Source: Reticulitermes lucifugus (lineage: Eukaryota; Arthropoda; Insecta; Blattodea; Rhinotermitidae). Taken from it: a DNA stretch of 25,922 bases. The position numbers and the translations under genes are program-made. Below, one piece after another: positions 1 through 9,012 of this stretch; position 1 is the stretch's first letter; every line of letters starts with the position of its first letter. Location: the NCBI GenBank assembly GCA_026260175.1, contig JAKCWW010000359.1:473-26394 (forward strand). Reading direction: 5' to 3'. The notes beneath the pieces are model-generated. The model searched no databases. It saw only the letters and a program-made list of their open reading frames with translations, and was not told where the DNA came from.

Positions 1-60
1 GCCTCGAAAAATGAGGCGGCCTATGCCCCCAAGGGGCTGTCGAGCCATTGGAAAAAAAAA
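1..60 (+). repeat. Possible 3' tail of a retroposon, cut by the window start
   Basis: The first 50 bases are GC-rich, carry GGCCTATGCCCCCAAGGGG and end in CCATTGG followed by a run of nine to ten A residues. A GC-rich block ending in poly(A) is the usual look of a SINE or LINE 3' end. From memory, a GCCTATGCCC...GGGCTGT...GCCATTGG ending is common in arthropod retroposons, but I cannot align it here. No coding content is visible. Confidence 0.3.
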
Positions 61-1300
61 ATACTTTCACTGCTAGAGTTTATACGTATTACGTGTCGAA
101 CAACATTCGTCAAAGTGTAAAGTGCACAATACAAGAACTCTTTCCAGGCCATTATAAAGTTTCTGAGATTTTGCACCACGATCAGACAGCAAACACACCA
201 GCATTAACAGTTACTGTCAAAAGAATGAAAACAAGTACAGTACTCCAAATTTACTATTTCACACACCTACGCACATGCCACTTTCAAGTTTCCGTCACTT
301 CAACATTTTATTTCTCCAAGGCCTGTATGATAACGCCTAGTTCTACATATCATATTTGAGGTTAAGGGTAAGTCAACGGTTACTGTTCAAGGCACAATCC
401 GTAAACATCAGCACTTTCTCAGCATAAATTTCGCGCACATTGCTGACATAAAATCACACAAACTCATTAAAAAATCATAATTTTCCACCGTTAATGTACT
501 TGAAATAACACAAAATTGACACGAACTGAAGTTGTAATTCTCACTGCCTTCTGAACCTGCCTTTTAACCGTACCAGTTGAGGTGACTGTCGAAAGAACAC
601 GTATTATTCGCTTCGCCCCACCAGGGAAGTTAGATGCTCGGATTGGTTTGCCGTTAGCGAGGTATGACGAAAAGATCTGGTTAGGTTTGTTCAGTGAGAT
701 GTGGACGCAAAACAGACTACACAAAGCAGTAATAGTCGTATTCTTGGGTGCACGAATCGAAGAGTACCTACAAGGTTCATCTCCATCCAATACTCACAGC
801 GTCTTACTGCTACTGGACCAATTAGTTTTTGTTTCAGACATCTTGTGGTTCACCTGCACTAAATTTTGTCAAGCCGCTTTGATTTTTGTTACGTATAACT
901 TGAGTAGCCATATTAATTATGGGGCCAAATGGATTTATAGCATTTATCTTTTGACACATTCTGAACAAACTTAGTACATGGAAATTTTATGACTATGCAA
1001 ATTTCGTTGATTTCATTCAAATCATACCAACGTAACAGACAGAGATCATGCGTAAACTATATGTATATTTTTAATACATTTGCCAGTTATTGTTTCATTT
1101 AGTGAGCCCCTAAAATACAATATTAAATAAAACGTGCTCACTCTCTGATATCGGATGTAACAAAGGGAGATAACAAGACTGCACGTGATAAACCATAAAA
1201 GACAGGAAGAAAGTTGATATGCAGATAAAGATATGTTAAAACTAGAAGTTCAACAGCTAGCAAGAAAGCAGAAAATTCTGTCAGTCGTATAACAATCTAG
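61..1300. other. Unassigned sequence with an unrecognised 130-codon frame
   Basis: I see no recognisable gene or repeat. A plus-strand frame at 582-974 (130 codons, starting MTVERTRIIRF) and an overlapping minus-strand frame at 491-790 (99 codons) are the only lengthy frames. Neither shows a motif, signal peptide, repeat or convincing splice context that I recognise, and open frames on both strands of the same bases suggest chance or an old element. CpG frequency is ordinary here, unlike the block at 16.5-21.1 kb. Confidence 0.4.
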
Positions 1301-1487
1301 ACCAGGGGTCTCCAACCCCCGGCCTGTCTGGCTATATTATTCGTCCCGCGGCCACATTTGTAAATTATATTCTATAAAAATTACACAGTAACTCAGGTGG
1401 TTAGGTATACCACTTGTTATTTTTCCACGTGCAGCCCGCGAACCAGGCCAGAGTAACGAGTGTGGCCCTTTGCTATAAAAATACTGC
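1301..1487 (+). mobile_element. hAT-like transposon fragment (non-autonomous)
   Basis: The segment opens with CAGGGGTCTCCAACCCCCGG, the form of terminal sequence (CAGGGGT...CCAAC) seen in many hAT-superfamily elements of the Charlie type. Inside are GCGGCCACATTTG, GCAGCCCGCG and GTGTGGCCCTTTGCTA, matching the GTGGCCC-rich interior of such short elements. No matching inverted terminus (expected GTTGGAGACCCCTG) is visible on the right, so the copy seems 3'-truncated, and the 8-bp target duplication cannot be tested. There is no transposase sequence. Family assignment is by recollection of the termini. Confidence 0.5.
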
Positions 1488-1950
1488 ACATCCAAAATGA
1501 AAACATCATTTTGGTGTATGGAATCTTGTGTTGCCGTGGAGCCCATGTGGGGAATATCCGACCAGAGGTTCATATTCGGTACGTAATTTTACGACAAAAA
1601 ATAAAAGAAAGAAGATAGGCAAGAATAAAGAAAGAAAGAGAAATGTGAATAAGGTAATAATGAGAACAATGCGAAAAGACCCAACTACTTCCTGCAGTAT
1701 ATCTAAATTAGATTACAAGTGTCGACAGACACGAAGTGAAAATGCCCATACATGGACGTTGAGCGGTATAAGTTAAACCCAGGGCGTCACATATCAAATA
1801 TTCATGAACCAATACTTCATTAAAGAGAAGTGCTTTATATTCTGTGTTCATAACCAAGCTGAGACAAAAGGGATGTTGAATGGCGGGACGGACAGGAGGG
1901 GAAACCAAATGAGCTATATGCATATTCATAATGCACCTAGGCCTTAGATT
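1488..1950. other. Unassigned sequence with a purine-rich tract
   Basis: Bases about 1597-1650 are almost pure A/G (GAAAGAAAGAGAAA-type low complexity). The rest shows no recognisable gene or element. Confidence 0.5.
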
Positions 1951-1961
1951 ACTTGGTCTAC

Positions 1962-2021
1962 CTTGGACACTTTATCACTGATTAACTTATATATCTCTGT
2001 TGCTTTGTCTAACAACGCCAT
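1962..2021 (-). CDS. Candidate short first coding exon, unrecognised
   Basis: On the minus strand an ATG at 2021-2019 sits in a good start context (AACATGG). It is followed by exactly 20 codons that begin MALLDKATEIYKLISD and end at AAG|GTAGAC, a plausible phase-0 splice donor (junction 1962/1961). The peptide is charged and amphipathic, unlike the low-complexity translations around it. I do not recognise the family. The frame also stays open upstream to another ATG at 2138, through a low-complexity leucine-rich stretch. No partner exon was found within the window, so this may be a chance frame. Confidence 0.18.
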
Positions 2022-2135
2022 GTTAAGTATGGCAGTAATAAGAGTAGAGAAATGACAACAATAAAGCAACAGTAACAATTGCAATAGCGGTGGTAATGAT
2101 GGTAATTCCGTGGTACAATGGCTCCATAAACAGAT

Positions 2136-2160
2136 CAATAATAATAATAATAATAATAAT
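2136..2160 (+). repeat. (AAT)n microsatellite
   Basis: Eight uninterrupted AAT-type triplets run to 2160, directly before TCAATTAATT. Confidence 0.9.
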
Positions 2161-2280
2161 TCAATTAATTTATTAAAGTTTTGCTAGCAGCTGCAGCTCA
2201 TGACAAGCAACCATTAAAGTGAACAATGACTACAAAGTCAATGGAAGAAATAACTAAAAATAAAATATTAGCTTTCTAGT

Positions 2281-2430
2281 CTTCTGGGATGTTGAATCGT
2301 GCCGACTGAATAGTTACCAACGGTTCTGACTAGTCCGGTGCCTCTGAAACGTCAGTAAATATTCACCAATCGACACGACGTAACATCCCAGAGTTTCCAC
2401 CCACACCGCTGTGGCAAACTCAAGTCTTGC
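2281..2430 (+). repeat. Palindromic Penelope-like terminal unit, copy 1
   Basis: The left arm (2281-2329, beginning CTTCTGGGATGTT) is an imperfect inverted copy of the right arm (2344-2392, ending AACATCCCAGAG). Between them is a short spacer ending in CTCTGAAACGTCAGTAAA, which matches CCGAAACGTCGGTAAA of the copy at 5.77 kb. Sequence to about 2430 continues the shared 3' pattern (CACCGCTGTGGCAAACTCAAG, compare CATCGCGGCGGAAACCTGAAA near 5.84 kb). No coding sequence is present. Assignment to Penelope-like elements is an inference from the terminal motifs; the inverted architecture and the similarity to the other copies are seen directly. Confidence 0.6.
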
Positions 2431-2589
2431 AAAATCCAGGGACTTTTTCCAAATGCCATTACGCACTCTACACTCGGGCCGTTTCGCGTGACGGCAGGCT
2501 TGGCACCTATCGCAACTGTTCCAACATGTCGTGAGTGGGGCTCCACGCGTTTTAGCCCAACGTACACGTACTACGGTTAATATTAGGTT

Positions 2590-3320
2590 TTTACTCGCCA
2601 GTGCTGGAAATAATTTGTGGTGTTGGCAGTTGCCATATCTGAGCATGTGTTCTCTTGTTAATTGGACAGCTGTTCAAAAAATGGCGTCAGAATGTGTGGT
2701 AGATGTTGGTATGAATCTGTGGTCTCAAGAAAAAGAAACGGGCCGAACAAGCTCAGATGCACTATTAACGCACAGCACATAAACATTTAACATCAAGAAA
2801 TGGTACTCCGTATATTAGCACGGGATTTTATGCAGAGCAATATATGTTATTCTCAGAGTTCACATACCCGCTGACATGAAACCAAGCCTCGTCACTAAAC
2901 AGAACGAGTGTTGGGGTCGATTTCCGCAGCAAAGATCCCCTGTTTTGCTTCGCTATTTGCGTCATACATTTTGTAACGACAATTGCATTATACAAGTGCA
3001 AACGCAGGAGCTCCGCTGCATCTTGTCGCGACGACACAGCTGTGCAAGTCGTGCCACACATTTCCTTGCGGCAGTCTCCAGTTCTCCAATGCAGCAATAA
3101 TTTCGTCAAGTTTTCCTGCGTGTTCTCTTACGGCCTATAACGAAACCTGTTGCTCAAAAACTTTTCCACTTATTTTGAAACTGTTTTCCTGTCTGGATCT
3201 GACGCGTCAGGAAACTTTGTGTGATTCACAACGATATTTCTCTAGCAATGATGCTTTGCAGACGAGTTACAGGGGCCTCGCAATCTTTCCTATAAAAAGT
3301 GTGGGGGGGGGCGGCCGATG
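2590..3320 (-). pseudogene. Decayed Tc1/mariner-class (DDE superfamily) transposase
   Basis: On the minus strand the longest open piece (3109-2828) ends with LVLFSDEAWFHVSGYVNSEN, the conserved block around the second catalytic acidic residue of the DDE_3-type transposases common in insects (usual form FSDEAWFHLSGYVNSQN). Upstream, near 3170-3230, broken frames show FPDASDPDRKTVSK and LTKLLLH, where the family has its helix-turn-helix linker. Downstream, another frame near 2640-2700 reads ILTPFFEQLSN, matching the ILxPFFExL motif that precedes the third catalytic region. Frameshifts and stops lie between these blocks, and the C-terminal catalytic block is absent, so the gene is inactive and 3'-truncated. 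The family's usual length is about 350-400 residues. Terminal inverted repeats were not located. Confidence 0.85.
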
Positions 3321-3613
3321 AGTGAGATTGGTGTATAGCACAAGCGAACGCACAGGCAGTGACTAGGAACTGACGTCATTTAAAATAATGGCAATGTACA
3401 AGAAAATGGTGTTGTAACTTACAAATAAAGGCATCCTCAAATGAAACCGTAGTCTTATTAAAAACGCAAGGAACTGGCGCATGCTACTGGCAGCGGTGGC
3501 ACACCGGGCTGGGAAGAAATAGCCGATCATTAATTTAGTTGGTACACGAAGACTGCGTTTCTTTGTTACTGAACCATGTAAAGAAGTAACGCATCAATAT
3601 ATCATTGTCTGGG
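3321..3613. other. 5' flank of the transposase relic
   Basis: A run of nine G residues lies at 3303-3311, then sequence that could be the 5' untranslated part of the minus-strand transposon (to about 3490). There are no terminal repeats that I can identify and no gene. Confidence 0.35.
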
Positions 3614-3614
3614 A

Positions 3615-3651
<37 letters not shown>
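3614..3651 (+). repeat. (ATT)n microsatellite
   Basis: About twelve ATT triplets immediately precede the SINE head. It may be the tail of a neighbouring retroposon on the other strand or an insertion target. Confidence 0.9.
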
Positions 3652-3653
<2 letters not shown>

Positions 3654-3654
3654 T

Positions 3655-3738
3655 GGCGGCCGGAACAGCGTAGTCGGTATAGCGACTTGCTACGGGGCTC
3701 GAATCCCGGTGAAGGCGAGATTTCCCATTTTATCGTTC
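3655..3738 (+). repeat. tRNA-derived SINE head, 3'-truncated
   Basis: GCGTAGTCGGTATAGCGA resembles an RNA polymerase III A box, and GGCTCGAATCCC, about 30 bases further on, is a near-perfect B box (consensus GGTTCGAATCC). The bases after the B box (GGTGAAGGCGAGATTTCCC) align with those after the B box in the SINE near 13.2 kb (GGTGGAGGCGACATTTTCC, minus strand). The SINE body seen at 5.2 and 23.2 kb is missing, so only the head remains, abutting the DNA transposon that starts at 3751. It is not a functional tRNA gene, because no acceptor pairing is evident. Confidence 0.6.
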
Positions 3739-3750
3739 TATTTAAAAATA

Positions 3751-4216
3751 CGGTGCGGTCGCATTTTATTCGAGGGATGCATTCCTGAATACCTCGCATG
3801 ATTCAAAACACGCCTAATTCAGGACTAATTTTCCTATAGGAATAAACTGAAAGTAAGGGGAACGCGTTTTCGGAACGAATAAATTTACAATCATTGTAGG
3901 ATATTTGTACTTTTAAACATACTCTGTAAGGATAATATGGATAAATAAATAATAAAAGTTAATTTAATGACAATTTTATTAATTAACGCAGTACTTTGTC
4001 TTAAAAAATTGGAAAAAATCGTCACATTCCGATGACACTGAAGGTACAGGAGATGCAACGGGCGTCTAATTATGAAGCGCTGTCTCCATACTTGAAGTTG
4101 TAGGCTGGTCTGACGATTTCTGGATTCGCTTTACTTCAAATTCTGCGCATAAAATGAGAATCTGTTAATATTTTATACCACACTATTTCAAATTCGCACA
4201 AAACGCGACCGCACGG
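3751..4216. mobile_element. Non-autonomous DNA transposon (MITE-like) with TA duplication
   Basis: The 24-base left end CGGTGCGGTCGCATTTTATT... (3751-3774) matches the inverted right end ...AACGCGACCGCACGG (4193-4216) at 19 of 24 positions. Both ends are flanked by TA (3749-3750 and 4217-4218), the target duplication of the Tc1/mariner/pogo superfamily. The 466-bp interior has no long frame. A minus-strand translation of roughly 4000-4150 reads SSDQPTTSSMETAL, then TPVASPVPSVSSE after a stop, resembling the serine/proline-rich, acidic C-terminus of pogo/Tigger transposases. The element may therefore be an internally deleted pogo-like copy; the ends and TA are seen, the family is inferred. Confidence 0.55.
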
Positions 4217-4255
4217 TACATTTCAGAAAGCATCCTTGACTGTAGTGACGTTTAG

Positions 4256-4462
4256 TTGGCAGATTTAATCGGACTGTCCTATTAGTATAGCTACTATGCA
4301 CTGATCAGCATTGCTAAAAATACGTTGGCAGATTTAATCGGACTGTCCTATTAGTATAGCTACTATGCACTGATCAGNATTGCTAAAAATACGTTGGCAG
4401 ATTTAATCGGACTGTCCTATTAGTATAGCTACTATGCACTGATCAGCATTGCTAAAAATACG
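4256..4462 (+). repeat. Three perfect 69-bp tandem repeats
   Basis: The unit beginning TTGGCAGATTTAATCGGACT and ending GCTAAAAATACG occurs at 4256-4324, 4325-4393 and 4394-4462. The copies are identical except for a single N at 4378 in the second. The flanks (TTTAG before, TGCAAG after) do not continue the unit. Perfect identity means a very recent expansion or an assembly artefact. No coding capacity. Confidence 0.95.
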
Positions 4463-5166
4463 TGCAAGTTTTCTGGAAGAAAGTCAGACGTCTGTAGCTC
4501 GCGCTTCTCACTCTGTTTCTTCCTTAGCACGGGGTATCACACAAATTTTGGGCAGACTGCCAATTAGAAACTAGGACTTGGACTCAAGAAAGACGTCACT
4601 ACCCCAGAAAGTACGTCACAAGCATGATGACATCTACCGTGCACCAACTTGCTGTTCGTGGGACACATGCAAATATGTCATGTCGCAATGAGATGTGCAG
4701 GGGACCAAACGTAGCATGCTTGTTCCTACTGGACGAGGTTCTGGGAGGGCACGAACAAATTCTAGTGCCTTACCAGTGTCTATGTACGTGTTGTTATTCT
4801 TTATAGATAGTATAAAGATACAAAATTGTTTATGTGAAACTACAACACTCCAGTTTTAATTAATTAATGTTGTAATCAAGTTAATTTTATGATGTTCTTT
4901 TGCAGTTTACTTTGCAATAAACATCTTGGGCCATGAAAGTAATTACATATGCGTTATGACAGAACGTATAAAGTTTATTATACTCCTACGACCGAGCCCA
5001 TCTTACGTACATCACCTTCCCAAGCATAATACTTGGATCATTTTATTCGGGAGTTGTTCTTGTTATTATTGCTATTACGACAGTAAAATAATGTTACTGT
5101 ATTTAATTAAGCACTAAGTTATGAAGGAGTATGGATAAGTGCGTGTGTAGGTCCACATATTCTTAA
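4463..5166. other. Unassigned AT-rich sequence
   Basis: Only frames of 60-63 codons are present and none is recognisable. AATAAA occurs near 4917, without gene context. Confidence 0.5.
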
Positions 5167-5392
5167 ACTTGGCACAAGATGGAAGTCAGTGGTCAGCTTC
5201 AAGCACCGGCAGTTTTACCCTCGGGGGAAGAGCTACAGTACGCATTGAACAGGTGGCTGGGTGGGCCCCAGAGCCGGCCATGACGTTCGGAAAAGAGAAA
5301 AATCTCTTTCCCCTGCCGGGAATCGAACCTAGGTCGCCCAACCCATACCCTAGTCACTAAAATGCCTGAGCTAACCAGGCTCGAATTATTAC
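5167..5392 (-). repeat. tRNA-derived SINE, minus strand, lacking its 3' end
   Basis: Read on the minus strand it starts at about 5392 with GCCTGGTTAGCTCAGGCA (A-box form TRGCTCAG) and continues with CCTAGGTTCGATTCCCGG (exact B box GGTTCGATTCC). A body follows: CTGGGGCCCACCCAGCCACC, then TGTTCAATG and a segment running TGAAGCTGACCACTGAC. The same order of blocks appears in the SINE at 23.1-23.4 kb and, without the head, at 13.1 kb. The 3' end stops at about 5167, before the GTGGAGCTATAC block of the 23-kb copy. It is transcribed by RNA polymerase III when active and encodes no protein. Confidence 0.78.
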
Positions 5393-5621
5393 TGTGCATT
5401 ATTCATTGTTTACTACACACAAGTCTCAGTGATAAGAACAGAATGAAGCCCTAATAAATGCCTCACAATAAATTTAAAAAAATCACACATTACTAACTAA
5501 ATGAAATATGGTGAATTGGTTCTACATCCTTATTATAACGGAAAAACTGCCGTTTAAAATTTTGCGGGTTATGGCGCATATATCAATTATCGCTGATTTC
5601 TTAAGCATGAAGAATACGTTT
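5393..5621. other. Unassigned AT-rich sequence
   Basis: Nothing recognisable is seen between the SINE and the palindromic unit. Confidence 0.5.
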
Positions 5622-5862
5622 GAGATCTGCGCTCTTCTGGGATATTACGCAGCGTAGAGTGGTAATCCCGTACCGACGCTTCGGGACAACCTATCGGTCC
5701 CATCTTCAACGGTCAAGAAGTCGAAGAAGAGTGTTTGACTCTTGAAGATGGGACCGATAGAGTGTCCCGAAACGTCGGTAAACAATTACCACACGATGCC
5801 GCGTAATATCCCAGAAGAGCGCAGATCTCATCAACATCGCGGCGGAAACCTGAAATCAATGT
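5622..5862 (+). repeat. Palindromic Penelope-like terminal unit, copy 2
   Basis: The left arm 5622-5709 (starting GAGATCTGCGCTCTTCTGGG) and the right arm 5742-5829 are near-perfect inverted copies around a 32-base loop, which can itself pair GTCAA (5712-5716) with TTGAC (5735-5739). The right arm carries a core running outward from the loop: TTGAAGAT, the hairpin GGGAC (5750-5754) / GTCCC (5764-5768), then GAAACGTCGG. The outer part is GCGTAATATCCCAGAAGAGC. To about 5862 the sequence continues the 3' pattern shared with the copies at 2.4, 8.4, 20.5 and 22.9 kb. The transcript would fold into one long hairpin. Penelope-like origin is inferred. Confidence 0.75.
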
Positions 5863-6289
5863 TTCTTTTGTAGTTCCAGGTGTCCGACTTTCTTATGCAG
5901 ATTCTTTGAGACCCCGTCTGTTCAGGTATACTTGATTCTGGTGCGTATGGCCTTCGGTTTATTTCTTCTTTTACGGGCAGGCTTACTCGTCTGTTCCTTC
6001 CTTTCCATACTTTTGCTGTACGTTGTTGTTTAGTTACAAGCCAGAGGCAGTCACACAGCTACTGCGCCATAGTCATTACCATATGCACACATTTCTTCCT
6101 AACTCCTTTAAAATGTGGTGTTAATTTGTTGGCAGCACCTATCTATTTCGTCTTGTCAACCGTACAGTTGGAATGGCTTTCTCACTTCCTCCAGACGAGG
6201 GCCACTACCTTATATAACCATTGTAGTTCTCATAAAAATCAACTATATTACACTAGATATCGCACATGTACAATTGAGAAGGAATAAAT
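5863..6289. other. Unassigned sequence
   Basis: No gene or recognisable element is visible. Confidence 0.5.
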
Positions 6290-6341
6290 CAACTAATTAA
6301 CCAACCAACCAGCCAATCAACCAACAACCAACCAACCAACT
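6290..6341 (+). repeat. (AACC)n-type simple repeat, probable LINE 3' tail
   Basis: Degenerate CAAC/AACC repeats run up to CAACTCTACAAAACG. They lie exactly at the 3' side of the minus-strand LINE end that follows, so on that strand they form a (GGTT)n tail. Short tandem-repeat tails are usual in RTE-type LINEs. Confidence 0.7.
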
Positions 6342-6474
6342 CTACAAAACGTAGGCCTTCTTGAGAATCTAACAGTTCCCCATCTAGTCCAGAAATTTCG
6401 CGAATATTATGGAACCCAAAAACTCACTGCCGTGTTTACAAGATCCCGCCACGTTTTCCTTTCGCGAGCTAGTA
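6342..6474 (-). mobile_element. LINE 3' end fragment A (reverse-transcriptase C-terminus)
   Basis: The minus strand reads LARERKTWRDLVNTAVSF then WVP and a stop at 6407. This is the C-terminal form (W-R-x-L-V-N-x-x-x-x-x-x-V-P-stop) of a LINE family abundant in arthropods. The sequence after the stop gives TTCTCAAGAAGG in the position where fragment B has TTCTCAGGAAGG, and ends in the GGTT-type tail. The copy is 5'-truncated after about 22 codons, as is normal for target-primed insertions. Confidence 0.7.
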
Positions 6475-7451
6475 CAAAAGCAGGAAAGACAGAAACAAAA
6501 TCCAAAAATTTCAAAAGTTAATCAAAGAAAACTACAAAAAGTAGGAAGTGGCCAAGAGGCAACATTGCTGCAATGGGAGAGCCTAAAAGCAGCCTAAACA
6601 ACGTACTGGTCTCGGAAATATGTCATGAAGTCGGTTACATAAATAGACACATAAACGCTTACTTGTTGAGTAGGTATTTAGCTTTCCGTCAGTCGGTTCG
6701 TCTGTAGGTGTCAGTTAACTAAATACCTTACCATTCAGTCATTCAGCCAGAGTTACTGATCGCAGAACGTACTGGACCCGCAGAGAGGCTGCATAAAGTG
6801 ACGCTGCTAGCCGGGGCATGACAGTGAACGTGCTGGGACTGCTTTGACACTTTGTACCCCGGTTAGGACTAGCGGGGATTTATGATTGTGTAATGACACG
6901 GCCCAGTTTCGAGATTATTCCAGGCCGGGATTACTATCCTGGGATCAGAGTCATTAGCAAGCAGAGTTTCAGTGACGGATCACATCATCACTAAGCAGAC
7001 TTACAGAAATGAAGAGAGAAAGATAAAAAAACAGGTAAAAAATAAATTCAGAAAGACAAAGGAAAGAAAAGGAAGGAAGAAAGAAAGAGGTCAACATCAG
7101 GAGTGGGTGGTGAGTAACACAAAATGCTAACTAATGTTACAGACAGAAACATAACTACCCTGTCACTAGTTGAACAAGTGACGTAACTTATGTGGCACCC
7201 CACACAGTTTGACAATGCATTCTGAACAGTCCATAACGTTTGTTCTCGAGCCAACAAAAACGTCAGATTCTGCTGCTACTCCACTGTAAAACAGTTAATT
7301 ATAAGCCTACAGGAAACAGGTCTCGAATTGTAAAATTGCCTTAATTACAGTGACGCAGAACTAATGACCGCCAATTGACATGAGCGGCCGCTAAACGGGG
7401 TCAGCAATCTCAACGAGAGAATTGACAGTCAAAATAGAACTGGAACATTCA
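6475..7451. other. Unassigned sequence with a purine tract and a short inverted repeat
   Basis: A 10-base inverted repeat AGGTATTTAG (6672-6681) / CTAAATACCT (6719-6728) could form a hairpin with a 37-base loop. About 7008-7090 is a purine-rich (GAAA/GGAA) tract. GACATGAGCGGCCGCTA near 7379 resembles GACATGAGGGCCGCTA near 24.47 kb, a possible remnant of one family. No gene is recognisable. Confidence 0.45.
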
Positions 7452-7678
7452 TCAAACTTAACACTGTCTGACGACACTTCCTCAGCTTAAGGGACACAAC
7501 AACCGCCCATCGATGCCAAACAGAATCAAGAACAGTGCAAAGGTGTATTTGGCAGCAAAAATAAAACTCGTCAGACTGAACACTGACGACACTTCCTCAG
7601 ATTAATGGCCATTAAAAACGGGCATTAAAAACGGCCACTGATACCCAAGAGAATGAATAAGAGTGTAAATGTGTACTC
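7452..7678 (+). repeat. Diverged tandem duplication, period about 118 bp
   Basis: TGACGACACTTCCTCAGCTT (about 7469) recurs as TGACGACACTTCCTCAGATT (about 7583). The following sequences (CAACCGCCCATCGATGCC versus AACGGCCACTGATACCC, then AAGAGTGTAAATGTGTA-like text) also correspond with small indels. The second copy has an internal micro-duplication, ATTAAAAACGG twice at about 7611-7635. No coding frame. Confidence 0.65.
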
Positions 7679-8359
7679 CAGTTGGGGTAACCACCCCTAC
7701 ATATATATTTCCAAATGATTTATTTGCGACTTTTTAATACTTTCTTTGAATTTGACTCCTTTTGACTGCAGACACAAATAACACTCATTACGGCACTGCA
7801 TGAAGACACAACATTTTCCCTGTAATTCTTTAACTCCAGGAGCTTACAGTTAATAAGCTAGTCAAGAAATTCAACGATCTTCATTGAACCTCAGGTTTCA
7901 TAACTATGTTCATAAGTGTCGCACGAATCCACCCAAGACCTTCACACTTAAACAGGCCTCTGCATTACATCGAAAATGGTTTACAAACTTGTGGATCTTA
8001 ATGAGGTCAATGTTTTGTACCCCACGCTATATTTAGTACAATGAGCTGTCCTAGATGGAAGAGTTTGTTCCGAGCTTCATCTGAAGTATGGACACAGACC
8101 AGGCGCACGTTTGGGATTTATTTTTGGATGGACTTCGGATTAAAGCACCTAGAGACAAGGTTCTGCCGAGGTTGAAAATTATATTACCTGCCAACAGCCA
8201 CACAATTTTAATATTAATGATTTCAGAATATCATAAAATTTCCCAATATCATAAAATTAACAAAACTAAGAAATAATGACACACAGCCTCACTCAAACAA
8301 CATTACAAAGAGCCTATGAAGCGTTCTTCTTGGACTACCTGACGCTAAAGGTGAAAACA
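7679..8359. other. Unassigned AT-rich sequence
   Basis: There is no recognisable gene. The frame at 8088-8276 is short and AT-biased at its end. Confidence 0.5.
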
Positions 8360-8450
8360 CAACGATTCTTCGAAAGTACGTATTTAGTGGTCCACACAGC
8401 GTAACATCCCAGAAAATCTAAATATTCGTCAACACCTTCGTGAGAGTTTC
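8360..8450 (+). repeat. Penelope-like terminal unit, single copy 3
   Basis: CTTCGAAAGTACGTATTTAG occupies the position of CCGAAACGTCGGTAAAC in copy 2. It is followed by CACACAGCGTAACATCCCAG (matching ACGATGCCGCGTAATATCCC) and then by TCAACACCTTCGTGAGAGTT in the shared 3' part. No inverted partner is evident to the left. Confidence 0.5.
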
Positions 8451-8484
8451 AAGTATAACATAGAGATTTTTCTTTCCGAGTCCT

Positions 8485-8716
8485 TTATGGGGGTAGGTAA
8501 AGCCCGCCAGCCTCTTCGGGTGCGCCCCTGATTGAGACGAAAATGAAATTTGCCGTACAGCTCTTGATACAGAACCAAACCTTCACACTCACCAGTAATC
8601 TGTTGAGCAGTTTCGCGATAAAGCAGGCAGACACTGTCTTGTCACAGAGCTTCCCTGTGTATATGTTCGTATGTCTAGAAGGTGGATACTGTTGTAGAAC
8701 AAACCTCATAGTAAGA
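8485..8716. other. Unassigned; overlapping frames on both strands
   Basis: A minus-strand frame of 82 codons and a plus-strand frame of 69 codons overlap here. Neither is recognisable, and no domain or splice structure is evident. Confidence 0.4.
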
Positions 8717-9012
8717 GCAGTAACTAACTCCATGGAGCAGAGTCCTTCCTGAGAACCTAAAACGTCCTTAGCCAGTTAAGAAATTCCCCGCATTTTATGG
8801 AACCCGAAGGTTCACTACCGCATTCACAAGCGCCTGCCACTTATCCTGAACCAGATTAATCCAGTCCATGTCTCTCCATTCCACTTCATGAAGATCTATT
8901 TTAATATTATCCTCTCATCTAAGCCTAGGTACTACAAGTGGTCTCTCCCCTTCTGGTCTCCCCACCAAAACCCTGTATGCACCTCTGCAGTCAGTAAGAG
9001 CACATTTATGTC
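8717..9012 (-). mobile_element. LINE 3' end fragment B (reverse-transcriptase C-terminus)
   Basis: The minus strand reads, in one frame with one internal stop, [16 protein letters not shown], then [29 protein letters not shown] and NLRVP followed by a stop at 8795. These are the successive blocks of the C-terminal end of the MNLRVP-type LINE reverse transcriptase. The 3' untranslated part keeps the family text NAGNFLTG and ends GCTCCATGGAGTTAGTTAC, with a short GTTA tail at about 8720. The 5' truncation lies near 9012. An arginine-to-stop change (TGA in place of CGA in the ...RWEDN context) fits CpG decay. Confidence 0.85.

Noticed and set aside
582..974. 130-codon plus-strand frame as a gene
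   Set aside because: No recognisable motif, an overlapping open frame on the other strand and no start or splice context better than chance.
5300..5392. Minus-strand tRNA gene
   Set aside because: A and B boxes are good, but the sequence continues into the shared SINE body without a tRNA 3' end or T-run terminator.
5622..5829. microRNA precursor from the long hairpin
   Set aside because: The arms are far longer than usual animal microRNA hairpins and belong to a dispersed repeat. A source of small interfering RNA is possible but not shown.
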